64,000 bases of DNA, taken from NCBI GenBank assembly GCA_965116355.1, contig OZ220679.1:806001-870000 (forward strand), read 5' to 3'. The first letter of the stretch is position 1. Every line of letters starts with the position of its first letter. The position numbers were made by a program, and so were the translations under genes. Below the pieces are notes generated by a model. That model was not told where the DNA came from. It saw only the letters and a program-made list of their open reading frames with translations, and did no database searches. Of this stretch, positions 9,082 through 17,050 are shown piece by piece. Source of the DNA: UBA1127 sp965116355 (GTDB taxonomy: Bacteria > Chloroflexota > Dehalococcoidia > Lucifugimonadales > UBA1127).

Positions 9082-9179
9082 CGCAAAGTCCTCCAGAGTT
9101 TCGGCAAGCAGTCCATGGAGGTGAGTGTGCGCGACTTGAAGCACACGGGGCCGTCCAATTGCCTGGACTGGTTGCCCAA

Positions 9180-9914
9180 CTACCGGCGCGTAGAAGCCTC
9201 GTACTCGCCCACCAGCATTGAGCCCTCGGTGACCCGCTCCTGCGGGGCACGCGCCAACACCAGCTTCTCGGGAAGCACGATGCCGCCGGAGAATACAAGC
9301 CGCATGGCGGTATCGACGGTGATGTCTGTCTCCATGACGTCGTCCTCGTGGATGAAGGCCATGTTGCCGGAGGTTGGGTTGGGCACCGTCGGAATATACA
9401 CGACGGCCAGTGACTGGCTCCGATCCGGCGTGAACACGCGCCCGGTGACAAACCCCAACGCGACCATACCCTCCCGCGGCCACTCCACAAACACGACGCG
9501 TGTGAAGGTAGCGGACGACGTCAGCGAGGTGATGCCCTGCTGGGTGATCTTATAGAAAGTCTTGACCAGCGGCACCCGGCTAAGGACCTCATCCTTGAAC
9601 ACGAGGATCTTGCTGCCCGCGCGCGTCGAGTCCAACCAACCAATGAAATAGAAGATGACCACCAGCGAGATGAGTCCAACACCCGGGAAGTCCCACGGTT
9701 GGTCCTCAACAAAGGGCAGCGAACGAATGTAGCCGTCTGCCTTGCCAATCAGAAAGGCGAGCAGGATGACAGTAATGAGCAGGGGGATTAGGGCAACAAA
9801 GCCCTGCAACGTGCGGGACTGGATGTGGGTCTCCACCCGCTCAAAGAGATTGGGTTGCTTTTCCTCTTCTTGATCCAGGCCCCTCGGTCCTGTCGAATCG
9901 TTCTGGTTTGCCAC
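9180..9914 (-). CDS. DUF502 family membrane protein
   Basis: Inner-membrane protein of 244 residues. Two hydrophobic helices are visible (about residues 37-57, LQGFVALIPLLITVILLAF, and 77-95, VGLISLVVIFYFIGWLDST), followed by a soluble C-terminal domain rich in beta segments. The segments VPLVKTFYKITQQ and VFVEWPREGMVALGFVTG are characteristic of DUF502. The function of this family is not established. The N-terminus is acidic and charged. It is transcribed leftward, possibly with the PPOX gene 98 bases downstream. Confidence 0.85.
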   Translation of the reverse strand: MANQNDSTGPRGLDQEEEKQPNLFERVETHIQSRTLQGFVALIPLLITVILLAFLIGKADGYIRSLPFVEDQPWDFPGVGLISLVVIFYFIGWLDSTRAGSKILVFKDEVLSRVPLVKTFYKITQQGITSLTSSATFTRVVFVEWPREGMVALGFVTGRVFTPDRSQSLAVVYIPTVPNPTSGNMAFIHEDDVMETDITVDTAMRLVFSGGIVLPEKLVLARAPQERVTEGSMLVGEYEASTRR

Positions 9915-10203
9915 GGCTTTTCACCTCGCTTGTCGCAGGCTAATCGGCCATGATCTCCGGGCTATGGGGCAACATGGGCGCGACTCGGGAAGGCGACGTC
10001 ACAGGCCCACACCCCCACTGGGAGAATCATGCCTTGGCGAAATTGGGCAAATTGTGTCCCAGAACACCTTCAACGTCAAGGCGTTTTGAACGCGTGTGCG
10101 GCGGAGGTGACCGAATCCGCATTTCTCCCGCAAACACGTTCCGTTACATGTAAGGATATTCCTTCGTTTTACCTTTGAGTTGTACCTGTGAGGCGCCCAT
10201 GCT

Positions 10204-10518
10204 ATGCTGGATACAGAGCTGAAAGCAGAGGGAATCGTGGGAGACAGTACGCTCGTCGAATTCATCCGGGATATTGTCGTCATCGTCGCAGGCCTTGCCT
10301 TGGTGCTGTGGCTATTGCTGTTGGCAATAATTGCCCTCGTGCTCGTCAAGAAGATCAACACCGCAGTGATTGCCGTCCGGACCTCGGCCCACAACTTGGC
10401 CGAGGGAGGGCAGGCGCTCAGGGACTCCTTCGCGGGGAAGAATCCCTTCTTTGGCATCGCAGCCGCGGGAATGGGAAGAGCCATCGGCGCCCTGGTTCGC
10501 TCCGCCTTCCGGCGGTAA
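10204..10518 (+). CDS. Small single-span membrane protein
   Basis: Predicted 104-residue membrane protein with one strongly hydrophobic helix (about residues 23-48, IVVIVAGLALVLWLLLLAII...), then a basic stretch and an amphipathic tail ending in SAFRR. It sits 37 bases before a YtxH-family gene, as often happens with small envelope or stress proteins. No family is recognised. ATG at 10204 is the longest option. GTG at 10237, preceded by GCAGAGGG, is an equally good start and would shorten it by 11 residues. Confidence 0.65.
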   Translation: MLDTELKAEGIVGDSTLVEFIRDIVVIVAGLALVLWLLLLAIIALVLVKKINTAVIAVRTSAHNLAEGGQALRDSFAGKNPFFGIAAAGMGRAIGALVRSAFRR

Positions 10519-10555
10519 CGCAGCGCGCTGGTGAGCAACATTTGGAGGATGAGCC

Positions 10556-10789
10556 ATGTCAGACAACAATGGCGGTAGCTTCTTGAACACCTTCTTGCTG
10601 GGCGCGGCATTTGGATTTGTCGTTGGCGTCCTCGCGGCGCCGAGGTCCGGCAGGGAAATGCGCGACGAGATCAATGAGCGCTCGCGAGGCCTTCGGGACC
10701 AGGTCGAGCACTTGGCGGAGCGTGTCCGCCACCAACTGCAGCGTCAGGACGACGCCGCCGCGGAGCAGGCCGAGAGCTCCAAGAACTAG
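10556..10789 (+). CDS. YtxH domain-containing protein
   Basis: A 77-residue protein with the YtxH pattern: a glycine-rich hydrophobic helix (FLLGAAFGFVVGVLAAPRSG) followed by a charged coiled-coil tail (MRDEINERSRGLRDQVEHL). Family members are membrane-tethered general-stress proteins of unknown mechanism. TTTGGAGGATGAGCC provides the ribosome site before the ATG. It likely forms a two-gene unit with the small membrane protein upstream. Confidence 0.85.
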   Translation: MSDNNGGSFLNTFLLGAAFGFVVGVLAAPRSGREMRDEINERSRGLRDQVEHLAERVRHQLQRQDDAAAEQAESSKN

Positions 10790-10970
10790 CTGTCCCGGCC
10801 CCTAAGGATTTGCACTTTTGCTACCAGGGCCTGCATGTATTGCAGACCCCGGTCATCCGTGTGTAGCTAGCGCCGAAGCTGCCCTTCGTCGGGGCGAACG
10901 GCGACGATCGGCGAGGCTGAAGTCCCCACTGCCGTCTTTGGTTGATGGCAGAATTCGAAACCATTCCATA

Positions 10971-10999
10971 TTGACACATTTGCATTCCTCTGATATTTT
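10971..10999 (+). promoter_or_regulatory. Sigma-70-type promoter
   Basis: TTGACA (10971-10976), a 17-base spacer and TATTTT (10994-10999) lie in an AT-rich intergenic stretch. Transcription would begin near 11006, about 47 bases before the ATG of the ribbon-helix-helix gene. Confidence 0.75.
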
Positions 11000-11052
11000 T
11001 ATCAAATACTTTCGTAAGTCAACGATTGTGAATCGCATATACGGTGATTGCT

Positions 11053-11487
11053 ATGGAAGAGCGAAACAGCGAGTCCTTCCTACAAGAACCAACCGGGCCG
11101 GAGACTGCACTCCCGGCCGAGCCGGAGTCCGTCGCTCCTCGCGGCAGGCGCGGGAGGCCTCTGCGAAATGCGGCGACCCGTGCACGGCAAGCCGTCGGAC
11201 GAGGGCGCAACGCCGCATTCAACCTCGGAGGCTCGATCCAGGAGAGCATCCGCAAATCCCTGCACGACCCAAGGGACTATGTGGTTATGGTGCGCGTCAG
11301 TAAGGAATCGCTGGAGAGGCTCGACGAGTTGGTGGAGTGCGGGCTCCTCAGCAGCCGATCTACCGCCGCCGCCTTCCTCATCGCCGAGGGCGTCAGCGCG
11401 CGCACCGACCTCTACGAGAAAATTGCGGAGCAGACCGAGGTCATCCGCGAGGCCAGGGAAAAGCTCCAACGCCTGCTCGAGGACTGA
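11053..11487 (+). CDS. Ribbon-helix-helix-like DNA-binding protein
   Basis: A 144-residue protein with an arginine-rich, disordered N-terminal half (RGRRGRP, RARQAVGRGRN). The compact C-terminal region runs YVVMVRVSKESLERLDELVECGLLSSRSTAAAFLIAEGV. That order (a strand, then LDELVE-G--SSRS-A-A-LI-EGV) is typical of the ribbon-helix-helix/CopG fold, so DNA binding is inferred. A short coiled coil (EKIAEQTEVIREAREKLQRLLED) ends it. ATG at 11053 is preferred; GTG at 11044 is possible. It has its own canonical promoter and no partner toxin gene is adjacent. Confidence 0.6.
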   Translation: MEERNSESFLQEPTGPETALPAEPESVAPRGRRGRPLRNAATRARQAVGRGRNAAFNLGGSIQESIRKSLHDPRDYVVMVRVSKESLERLDELVECGLLSSRSTAAAFLIAEGVSARTDLYEKIAEQTEVIREAREKLQRLLED

Positions 11488-11610
11488 CGCCAGACGCGGA
11501 GCGAACCCGCCACAATCCGGCTCCCGCCAAGCGCGTGTCGTCCTCAGCCTTGCCTAGACTCCGCGACGGGCTATCCTATGTGTTGGACATCACGCTGAGG
11601 AGACACGCAC

Positions 11611-11934
11611 ATGTTGATCGCAACTACTGGTGAACTGCCGGGCATGGCCGTGGTGGAAGTCAAGGGGCTGGTGCAGGGAAACACCATACGAGCGCGCAAC
11701 GTCGGACGCGATATCGTCGCGGGACTGCGGAACCTTGTTGGCGGCGAAATCACGGAGTACACGAGGCTTATGACAGAGTCCCGCAGCCAGGCCACCGAAC
11801 GCATGGTCGCGGAGGCCGAATCCCTGGGCGCCAACGCCATCGTCGGGGTCAGGTTCACCACGTCGACGGTGATTGCCGGCGCCGCAGAGCTCCTCGCTTA
11901 CGGCACGGCTGTCGTCGTCGAGCCGTCCTCCTAG
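11611..11934 (+). CDS. YbjQ family (UPF0145) protein
   Basis: A 107-residue protein of the YbjQ/UPF0145 family, small beta-rich proteins that form pentamers and whose role is unknown. The diagnostic segments are the start MLIATT, IRARNVGRDIVAGLRNLVGGE, EYT-L---SR and the GANAIVGVRF block. The length matches the family exactly. A GAGGAGACACGCAC stretch provides the ribosome site. Confidence 0.9.
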   Translation: MLIATTGELPGMAVVEVKGLVQGNTIRARNVGRDIVAGLRNLVGGEITEYTRLMTESRSQATERMVAEAESLGANAIVGVRFTTSTVIAGAAELLAYGTAVVVEPSS

Positions 11935-11938
11935 GGGC

Positions 11939-12775
11939 CTAGGCCTCCACCACGGCTTGGGGCCGCAGGTAGTGGCGCGCAGTCGCTACGACGGCAAAGA
12001 AGCACGTCGCCACGAGCGCCATTGCGGGTCCCGAAGGCAGGTCGGCATAGTAGGACAGGTAAAGGCCCGCCACGGCCGAGATTGCCCCAATCGTGGATCC
12101 CCACACCATCACACTGACGAAGTGCTTCCCCATCAAGTAAGCCGTTGCGGCGGGCGTGATCAGCATGGCCATCACCAGCACGATGCCGGCAGCCTGGATG
12201 CCGATAACGATGACCAGCGCCAGCAACCCCAGCAGGATGTACTCCACCAGCCCCGTGTTGATGCCGATGACCCTGGCGCCCACCGGGTCAAAGGTCGTGA
12301 ACACCAGTTGGTGGTGGTAGAGGTAGAGGCCCGCCAGCACAAACGCCGCCAGCCCGAGCGACACGATGACGTCCACCCGCGAAACGCCCAGCACCTGGCC
12401 AAGCAGCAGGTCCTCGATGTTGACCGTGATGCCGACTGCGCGGGACAGCATGACGAGCCCAAGGGCGAACATGCCCGCAAAGATGATGCCGATTGACGTG
12501 TCCTCGCTTATCCCCGTGCGCCGGGCCACCCCACCCATGATCACGGCCAGCACGACCGCCGCGGGAACCGCGGCGAAGAAGGGGCTGAACCCCAGCAGGA
12601 ACGCCAGCACCATCGCCGGCAAGACGGAGTGGGCGAGGGCGTCTCCCATGAAGGCTCGCCCCCGCGTGATGACATAGGCGCCCAGGGCGGGGCACATGAT
12701 GCCTACAAGCAGCGACACGATGAGCGCCCGCACCATAAAGCTGTATTGGAAGGGCCCGAAGATGAGGTCGATCAT
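11939..12775 (-). CDS. znuB: Zinc/manganese ABC transporter permease (ZnuB type)
   Basis: Integral membrane permease of the ABC-3 family, 278 residues, with about eight hydrophobic helices. It forms the channel for metal delivered by the binding protein encoded in the same operon. Family marks are the N-terminal GRAFMGDALAHSVLPAMVLAFLLG segment and DPVGARVIGINTG. The start at 12775 overlaps the stop of the ATPase gene by ATGA, which argues for translational coupling. The longer open frame upstream lies inside the ATPase gene and is rejected. The Zur-controlled context favours zinc over manganese. Confidence 0.9.
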   Translation of the reverse strand: MIDLIFGPFQYSFMVRALIVSLLVGIMCPALGAYVITRGRAFMGDALAHSVLPAMVLAFLLGFSPFFAAVPAAVVLAVIMGGVARRTGISEDTSIGIIFAGMFALGLVMLSRAVGITVNIEDLLLGQVLGVSRVDVIVSLGLAAFVLAGLYLYHHQLVFTTFDPVGARVIGINTGLVEYILLGLLALVIVIGIQAAGIVLVMAMLITPAATAYLMGKHFVSVMVWGSTIGAISAVAGLYLSYYADLPSGPAMALVATCFFAVVATARHYLRPQAVVEA

Positions 12776-13569
12776 GGCGCGTTGGCCTCTTCCTCCCCTG
12801 AAACGGCGTGGGCATGACCGTGCCACATGCCTTGCTCGTGCCAGTGGCCACGGGCAAAGTCCATACCGTGGGACCCGTACAGTTCCTGGAGTACCTGTGG
12901 TGTGAAAACCTGAGTGGGCGGTCCACAGGCGCAGACGTGGCGATGCAGGCACAGCACCATGTCAAAGCGCTCGGCGAGGTTTGAGAGGTCGTGCGTTGCG
13001 AGGAGGATGATGCAGCCGTCGTCGCGAAGGGTGTGCAGCACCTCCACAATCTCCTGTTGCGCACCCAAGTCGACGCCGCTGAAGGCCTCGTCAAGGAGTA
13101 CGATGTTGGCCTGCTGGGCCAGCGCACGGGCAATGAACACCCGCTGCCGCTGGCCACCGGAAAGCTCGGTGATCCGTGACGATCGACGCTCCCAGAGGCC
13201 GACACGCTCCAGGCTGCGCCTCGCCATTTCGCGGTCCGCGCGGCCGGGACGGCGAAGCGGGTTTGCCCCGCTTCGCCCCAGCATGACGACATCCAGCACC
13301 GTGGCGGGAAACTGCCAGTTGATGCTGTCCTTCTGCGGCACGTAGGCCAGTTCGCCGCGGAAGTTGGCTTCGCCGTGGGTGGCGGGCAGAACGCCGGCGA
13401 TCACATCGAACAACGTGCTCTTGCCGGCGCCGTTCGGCCCCAGGACCCCTACAAGCGAGCCTCCCCTGACATTGAAGGTCACGTCCGACAGCGCCTTGAA
13501 GGCATTGCGCTCCACCGTCACGTGGGCGACGCTCAGCTCCGGTCGCACGGCAATTGCACAACTCATCAC
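12772..13569 (-). CDS. znuC: Zinc ABC transporter ATP-binding protein (ZnuC type)
   Basis: Cytoplasmic ATPase subunit of 265 residues that powers metal uptake. All ABC motifs are intact: Walker A GPNGAGKST (44-52), Q-loop VPQKDSINWQFP, signature LSGGQRQR, Walker B NIVLLDEAFSG and H-loop ATHD. The QKDSINWQFP Q-loop is typical of metal (Mn/Zn) importers. The last 30 residues are histidine-rich (HGMDFARGHWHEQGMWHGHAH), which could sense or hold zinc. It begins 20 bases after the end of the binding-protein gene and overlaps the permease gene by four bases. Confidence 0.92.
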   Translation of the reverse strand: MMSCAIAVRPELSVAHVTVERNAFKALSDVTFNVRGGSLVGVLGPNGAGKSTLFDVIAGVLPATHGEANFRGELAYVPQKDSINWQFPATVLDVVMLGRSGANPLRRPGRADREMARRSLERVGLWERRSSRITELSGGQRQRVFIARALAQQANIVLLDEAFSGVDLGAQQEIVEVLHTLRDDGCIILLATHDLSNLAERFDMVLCLHRHVCACGPPTQVFTPQVLQELYGSHGMDFARGHWHEQGMWHGHAHAVSGEEEANAP

Positions 13570-13589
13570 ATGCCCGTCCTCGGACTCCG

Positions 13590-14795
13590 CTACTGGAGCG
13601 CCGCCACAATCCGGTCGACGTTGGCCCGTACCATGGTGATATAGGTGTCGGCGTCGCTGCCTTCCGCACCAAGGGAGCCGGAGTACAGCCGCACCAGATC
13701 GGCGCCGGACTCCTCTGCGACAGCCTGGGCCAGGCGCTCGGTCACCGTGGTCTCGCCAAAGACCGCCGGGACCTGCAACTCCTCCACTTCATGCGCCAGC
13801 TCGGCAAGGTCCGACGCGGAGGGTTCGACGTCCGTCGTCGTGCTCAGGACGACGCCGACGACGATAAAGCCGTAGCGGACGGCGAAGTACCCAAAGCTGT
13901 CGTGGGAAGTAACCAGCAAGCGCCGGCCTTCCGGGACCTCGGTGACGCGGGTCATCGTCCAGCTGTCCAGTTCCGCCAGCTCGCGGTTGTAGGAGTCGGC
14001 GTTCTGCAGGAAGCTGTCCGCGCGGTCCGGGTCAAGGGCGGCCAGCCGGCCCGCGATGTCATTGACTGCGCTCTGCACCCGGATTGGGTCAAACCAGAAG
14101 TGCGGGTCCTCCAGGCCATGGCCGTGGTCGTGGTGCTCCTCTTCTCCCTCTTCCGTCAGGTGCTCGATCTCCTCGATCACTTCCTCCGGAGTGATGGTTC
14201 CCGCCTGGGCCTGCTCAAGGAGTTCAATGACCATGTCCGGCACCTCTTCCTCCTCGCCGTGGTGGTCACCCTCTTCCTCCATCTCCATGCTTGCCATCAG
14301 CTCGCCGATCTCCATAAGACCCTCGACTGCGGTGATCTCGCCTTCCTCGACCTCATGGACGATGTGGGCCAAGTCCTCGAGCAACTCGACCTCTTCCGCG
14401 TGTGTGGCCGCGAACTCGATGGGGTCGATGCCCTCGCCGAGCTCGATGACCGTCGAGGGGTCCTTGGCGGCGTTGTGGAGCAGCTCCTGCAGCCACGCGC
14501 CCTCCAGCCCCAGACCGATGCTGAGCACCAGGTCGGCATCGGCTATCTGGGTGACGTCCCTGGCGCCCGGCTGGTAGGTGTGCGGGTCCGCTCCCACCGA
14601 TAGCAGGCTGAACACCTCAACGTCATCGCCGCCAATGTTGCGGACCCAGTCAGCCACAATGTTGTTGGTTGTCACCACGTTCAACTTGGGGGCTGCCGCT
14701 CCCCCGCCGGAACACGCGGCGAAGACAAAGACTGCCAGCAGGCCCATCAATAGAGCAATCGTCCCCCCTGTAACACGCATAGGTGCCCTCTTCAT
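13590..14795 (-). CDS. znuA: Zinc ABC transporter substrate-binding lipoprotein (ZnuA type)
   Basis: Cluster A-I metal-binding protein of 401 residues that captures zinc outside the membrane. The start at 14795 follows AGGAGAGGAGGG and gives a signal peptide with lipobox FAAC, so it is a lipoprotein. The long acidic/histidine loop between the second and third metal ligands (GDHHGEEEE, EGEEEHHDHGHG, then DPHFWFDP) is larger than usual and is a hallmark of zinc rather than manganese binders. The conserved ADPHTYQP and TSHDSFGYFA motifs place the metal-ligand histidines. It is second in the zur operon, 33 bases after zur. Confidence 0.92.
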   Translation of the reverse strand: MKRAPMRVTGGTIALLMGLLAVFVFAACSGGGAAAPKLNVVTTNNIVADWVRNIGGDDVEVFSLLSVGADPHTYQPGARDVTQIADADLVLSIGLGLEGAWLQELLHNAAKDPSTVIELGEGIDPIEFAATHAEEVELLEDLAHIVHEVEEGEITAVEGLMEIGELMASMEMEEEGDHHGEEEEVPDMVIELLEQAQAGTITPEEVIEEIEHLTEEGEEEHHDHGHGLEDPHFWFDPIRVQSAVNDIAGRLAALDPDRADSFLQNADSYNRELAELDSWTMTRVTEVPEGRRLLVTSHDSFGYFAVRYGFIVVGVVLSTTTDVEPSASDLAELAHEVEELQVPAVFGETTVTERLAQAVAEESGADLVRLYSGSLGAEGSDADTYITMVRANVDRIVAALQ

Positions 14796-14828
14796 GACCC
14801 CTCCTCTCCTTCTGTAGCACGTCAGCAA

Positions 14829-15341
14829 TTAAGAGCCGACCAATTCCGCGTAAGAATCATCATGGTCGTGACCATGGGAGTGCCCGTGTCCATGAACGTG
14901 GACGGACCGCTTGGCCTGTTCGCCCTGCATGCAGCTGGGGCAGGTGATATACAGGTCTATTCGATGGCCGACAATAGCGCCGGGGATCTCCGAACTGAGC
15001 GACCGCAGGAACCGCTCCAGCGTCGCCGCGCGAAACTCTGAGACGGAACCACACTGCACGCATACCGTGTGGTGATGGTGCTCCACGCGGGAGGGGCTGT
15101 ACCTGGGCGCCCCGTCCAGCATGTTGAGCCGGCAGATGGCGCCAATCTCCAGGAGCAGCTTTATTGTCCTGTAGATTGTCGCCCTCCCAAGGCCCGGCAA
15201 CTCGGCGACAATCTCCTCCGCCGTGAAGCCCTCGTGCTTGGCCTCAAGCACGCTAACAATTTCCCGGCGAGGCAGGGTGAGCCGATAACCGTTATCTTCC
15301 AGGATGGACGTGAGACTCGAGGTAGCTGCTGCTTCCGTCAT
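14829..15341 (-). CDS. zur: Fur-family regulator, probably Zur
   Basis: Metal-responsive repressor of 170 residues. The winged-helix DNA-binding half (LEDNGYRLTLPRREIVSVL, GLGRATIYRTIKLL) is followed by the dimerisation half with HHHHTVCVQCG and YITCPSC, the two CxxC pairs of the structural zinc site. An unusual histidine-rich tail (HVHGHGHSHGHDHDD) follows. First in an operon with znuA, znuC and znuB, it is most likely the zinc regulator and autoregulated through the operator in its own promoter. Fur specificity for iron is less likely given the partners. Confidence 0.88.
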   Translation of the reverse strand: MTEAAATSSLTSILEDNGYRLTLPRREIVSVLEAKHEGFTAEEIVAELPGLGRATIYRTIKLLLEIGAICRLNMLDGAPRYSPSRVEHHHHTVCVQCGSVSEFRAATLERFLRSLSSEIPGAIVGHRIDLYITCPSCMQGEQAKRSVHVHGHGHSHGHDHDDSYAELVGS

Positions 15342-15342
15342 T

Positions 15343-15359
15343 TTGATACCTCATCTCAT
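15343..15359 (-). promoter_or_regulatory. Second predicted Zur operator, next to the zur start codon
   Basis: The 17-base sequence TTGATACCTCATCTCAT (as on the + strand) matches the promoter-proximal operator at 15440-15456 in 14 of 17 positions and lies 1 base before the zur start. It would let Zur block elongation or translation as well as initiation. Inference from repetition and position. Confidence 0.5.
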
Positions 15360-15439
15360 TTTCAACCAAACGACCCGCAGACGCTTTTGGGCTGATGTAG
15401 GTGAAGCACTCTTGACAGTTTCACCGTTGGAGCAAATGG

Positions 15440-15468
15440 ATGATACTTAATCTCATTTCATCTGTCAA
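15440..15468 (-). promoter_or_regulatory. zur-znuACB promoter with overlapping Zur operator
   Basis: On the minus strand TTGACA (15468-15463), a 17-base spacer and TATCAT (15445-15440) form a near-perfect sigma-70 promoter. The imperfect palindrome ATGATACTTAATCTCAT at 15440-15456 covers the -10 box and half of the spacer, the place where a repressor excludes polymerase. The half-sites ATGAnA/TnTCAT are Fur-family-like. Transcription would start near 15433, giving a leader of about 90 bases that contains a second copy of the operator. Confidence 0.75.
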
Positions 15469-15671
15469 CATGCATTTTGCCGATCTTCACAACGCGACGA
15501 AGCGGACTGCGTCAGATATGTCCAGAGAGTGCTGGACTGCTCGGAGCGCGCAAAACTAGAATGTAGCTAGAGCTCAGTCGCACACATGCTTCTCAACCTT
15601 GGCGGCAAGATTCCTGCACCCTATGCCCCGCATGCATTCACTCGATGGGTCTACGGTGAGGACAGCGCAAG

Positions 15672-16052
15672 ATGGAAGTACCAGCCGGGGAAAGCACACG
15701 CACAATCCTCAACACGCCCGATTTGACCATCGTCGTGGAGAGATCGGACGACATGCTGGTAGCGCGGGTAGCCGGGCGCCTCGACGGCACGACAGCCGAA
15801 TCGTTCAGGCGGGCCATGGAGTCGGCGTCCCTGGGCGACCATCGGACTTGCCTGCTGGACATGGCGGACGTCACCTTCGTGGCTAGCGAGGGTCTGCGAG
15901 CGCTCCTCCTTCTTCGCCAGGTCCTATCCAAGAGCTCCTGTAAGCTGGCCCTTTGTAGCCTCCAGGCCTCGGTTCAGTCCGTATTCCAGATCAGCGGCTT
16001 CACCAGTGTCCTCGCCATCTATCCGGACGCGCAGACTGCCGCCGACAACTAG
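15672..16052 (+). CDS. STAS-domain anti-anti-sigma factor
   Basis: A 126-residue protein with one STAS domain of the SpoIIAA/RsbV type, which in partner switching binds an anti-sigma kinase when unphosphorylated. ARVAGRLDGTTAESFRRAME is the usual first half. LLDMADVTFVASEGLRALLLL carries the phosphorylation loop, with S72 as the likely phosphoserine (VASEGLR). It stands about 500 bases before a second STAS gene, so it may respond to the same or a different kinase. The start was chosen by the fit of the N-terminus; no strong ribosome site is seen. Confidence 0.85.
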   Translation: MEVPAGESTRTILNTPDLTIVVERSDDMLVARVAGRLDGTTAESFRRAMESASLGDHRTCLLDMADVTFVASEGLRALLLLRQVLSKSSCKLALCSLQASVQSVFQISGFTSVLAIYPDAQTAADN

Positions 16053-16551
16053 TCCTGCCCCAACGCAGCCACGCTGCACATTTCGTCCCAGTCATCCTTC
16101 GAATCGTTTCCGGTGTGCCCGCGCGCGAATGGTCATGCTTTCATGCGCAACCGGTTTTCACCGTCTGCGCACCCTGTTGTGCCTTGCTCCCGCGGACAGT
16201 CTACTCTGCAAAGTCCCCCTGCACTCTGTCCGGCGGACCTCGTTGGCTTGACGACTTTCTGCTTCGGCATTCCGGCGTGTACGGCGCATTTTGCGTAGGT
16301 CGCCTACGCCGCATCAACGCAAGGCACGAGAACCGCTTACAAGCGGCTTTCGGAAACGCTCACCAAAAGGCACTAGACCTCACTGGACAACTTGGCTACA
16401 ATCTCCCTACCGTTAATCGGCGATAGGCTGACTTTGGCCGCAAAACGTACGGCGGATGCCCGGCGATCAAGGGGAGTTGGATTCCACCGGGCGGCAGCGG
16501 CAGAGGGAGAAGGGCTGTAGCCTGTCGAGCCTACCAAAAGGAGCGGGACGC
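16053..16551 (+). other. Intergenic region between two STAS genes
   Basis: About 500 bases without a convincing gene. Short open frames here have no coding character. The right part holds a promoter-like TAGACC-17-TACAAT, annotated separately, and an AAAAGGAGCGGG ribosome site for the next gene. The left part shows nothing recognisable. Confidence 0.6.
16374..16402 (+). promoter_or_regulatory. Promoter for the partner-switching operon
   Basis: TAGACC (16374-16379), a 17-base spacer and TACAAT (16397-16402) match the sigma-70 consensus in four and five of six positions. The predicted start, near 16409, lies about 140 bases before the second STAS gene. Confidence 0.6.
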
Positions 16552-16944
16552 ATGAGCAGCGACAACAGCCAAGGAGAAGCCAGGACGGTTGCCGACGGCA
16601 AGAACCTCACCGTCAGCGGTGAAACCAGCAGCGGAGTTCTGGTCGCCAGTGTTGCGGGACGTGTCGACGGAAGCAACGCGCAGGACTTTCAGAGCGCCAT
16701 TGAGACCCTCCTGGAGGGCGGCTCCTCTGCCCTGGTGATGGACCTTGAGAACCTCGCATACATCAGCAGCGCCGGCCTTCGCGTCATCCTGCTCATCTCG
16801 AGGCAGATGCAGGGGCGGTCCGGCAAGTTCGGCGTGTGCGGACTGACCGGCGCAATCAGCGAAGTATTCGCCCTGAGCGGCTTTGACAAGATCATTCCCA
16901 TTCACGCCGCAAGGGCCGACGCCCTGTCAGCGCTAGGCGGGTAA
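16552..16944 (+). CDS. STAS-domain anti-anti-sigma factor, second copy
   Basis: A 130-residue STAS protein (RsbV/SpoIIAA type). VASVAGRVDGSNAQDFQSAI and VMDLENLAYISSAGLRVIL are textbook family segments, with S72/S73 in the ISSAGLR phosphorylation loop. I chose ATG 16552 because a GGAG site lies 7 bases upstream; the open frame begins further upstream without STAS similarity. It heads the run of genes for the phosphatase, kinase, binding protein and sensor kinase, so it is the probable substrate of the RsbW-like kinase and of the PP2C phosphatase downstream. Confidence 0.9.
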   Translation: MSSDNSQGEARTVADGKNLTVSGETSSGVLVASVAGRVDGSNAQDFQSAIETLLEGGSSALVMDLENLAYISSAGLRVILLISRQMQGRSGKFGVCGLTGAISEVFALSGFDKIIPIHAARADALSALGG

Positions 16945-16961
16945 CCCGGCCGCAACACGGA

Positions 16962-17001
16962 CTGCCCTCGGGTCCGCTCGCCATCGCATACCCGAGGGCA
17001 G
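16962..17001 (+). terminator. Hairpin between the STAS and phosphatase genes
   Basis: CTGCCCTCGGGT (16962-16973) pairs perfectly with ACCCGAGGGCAG (16990-17001) across a 16-base loop. There is no T tract. It may be a partial terminator or RNA-processing site that keeps the STAS protein more abundant than the enzymes downstream. Confidence 0.5.
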
Positions 17002-17050
17002 CTAGCACTATCTCGCGCCCGTAGAAGTCCTGACTGGGAGTAGATTGGGC

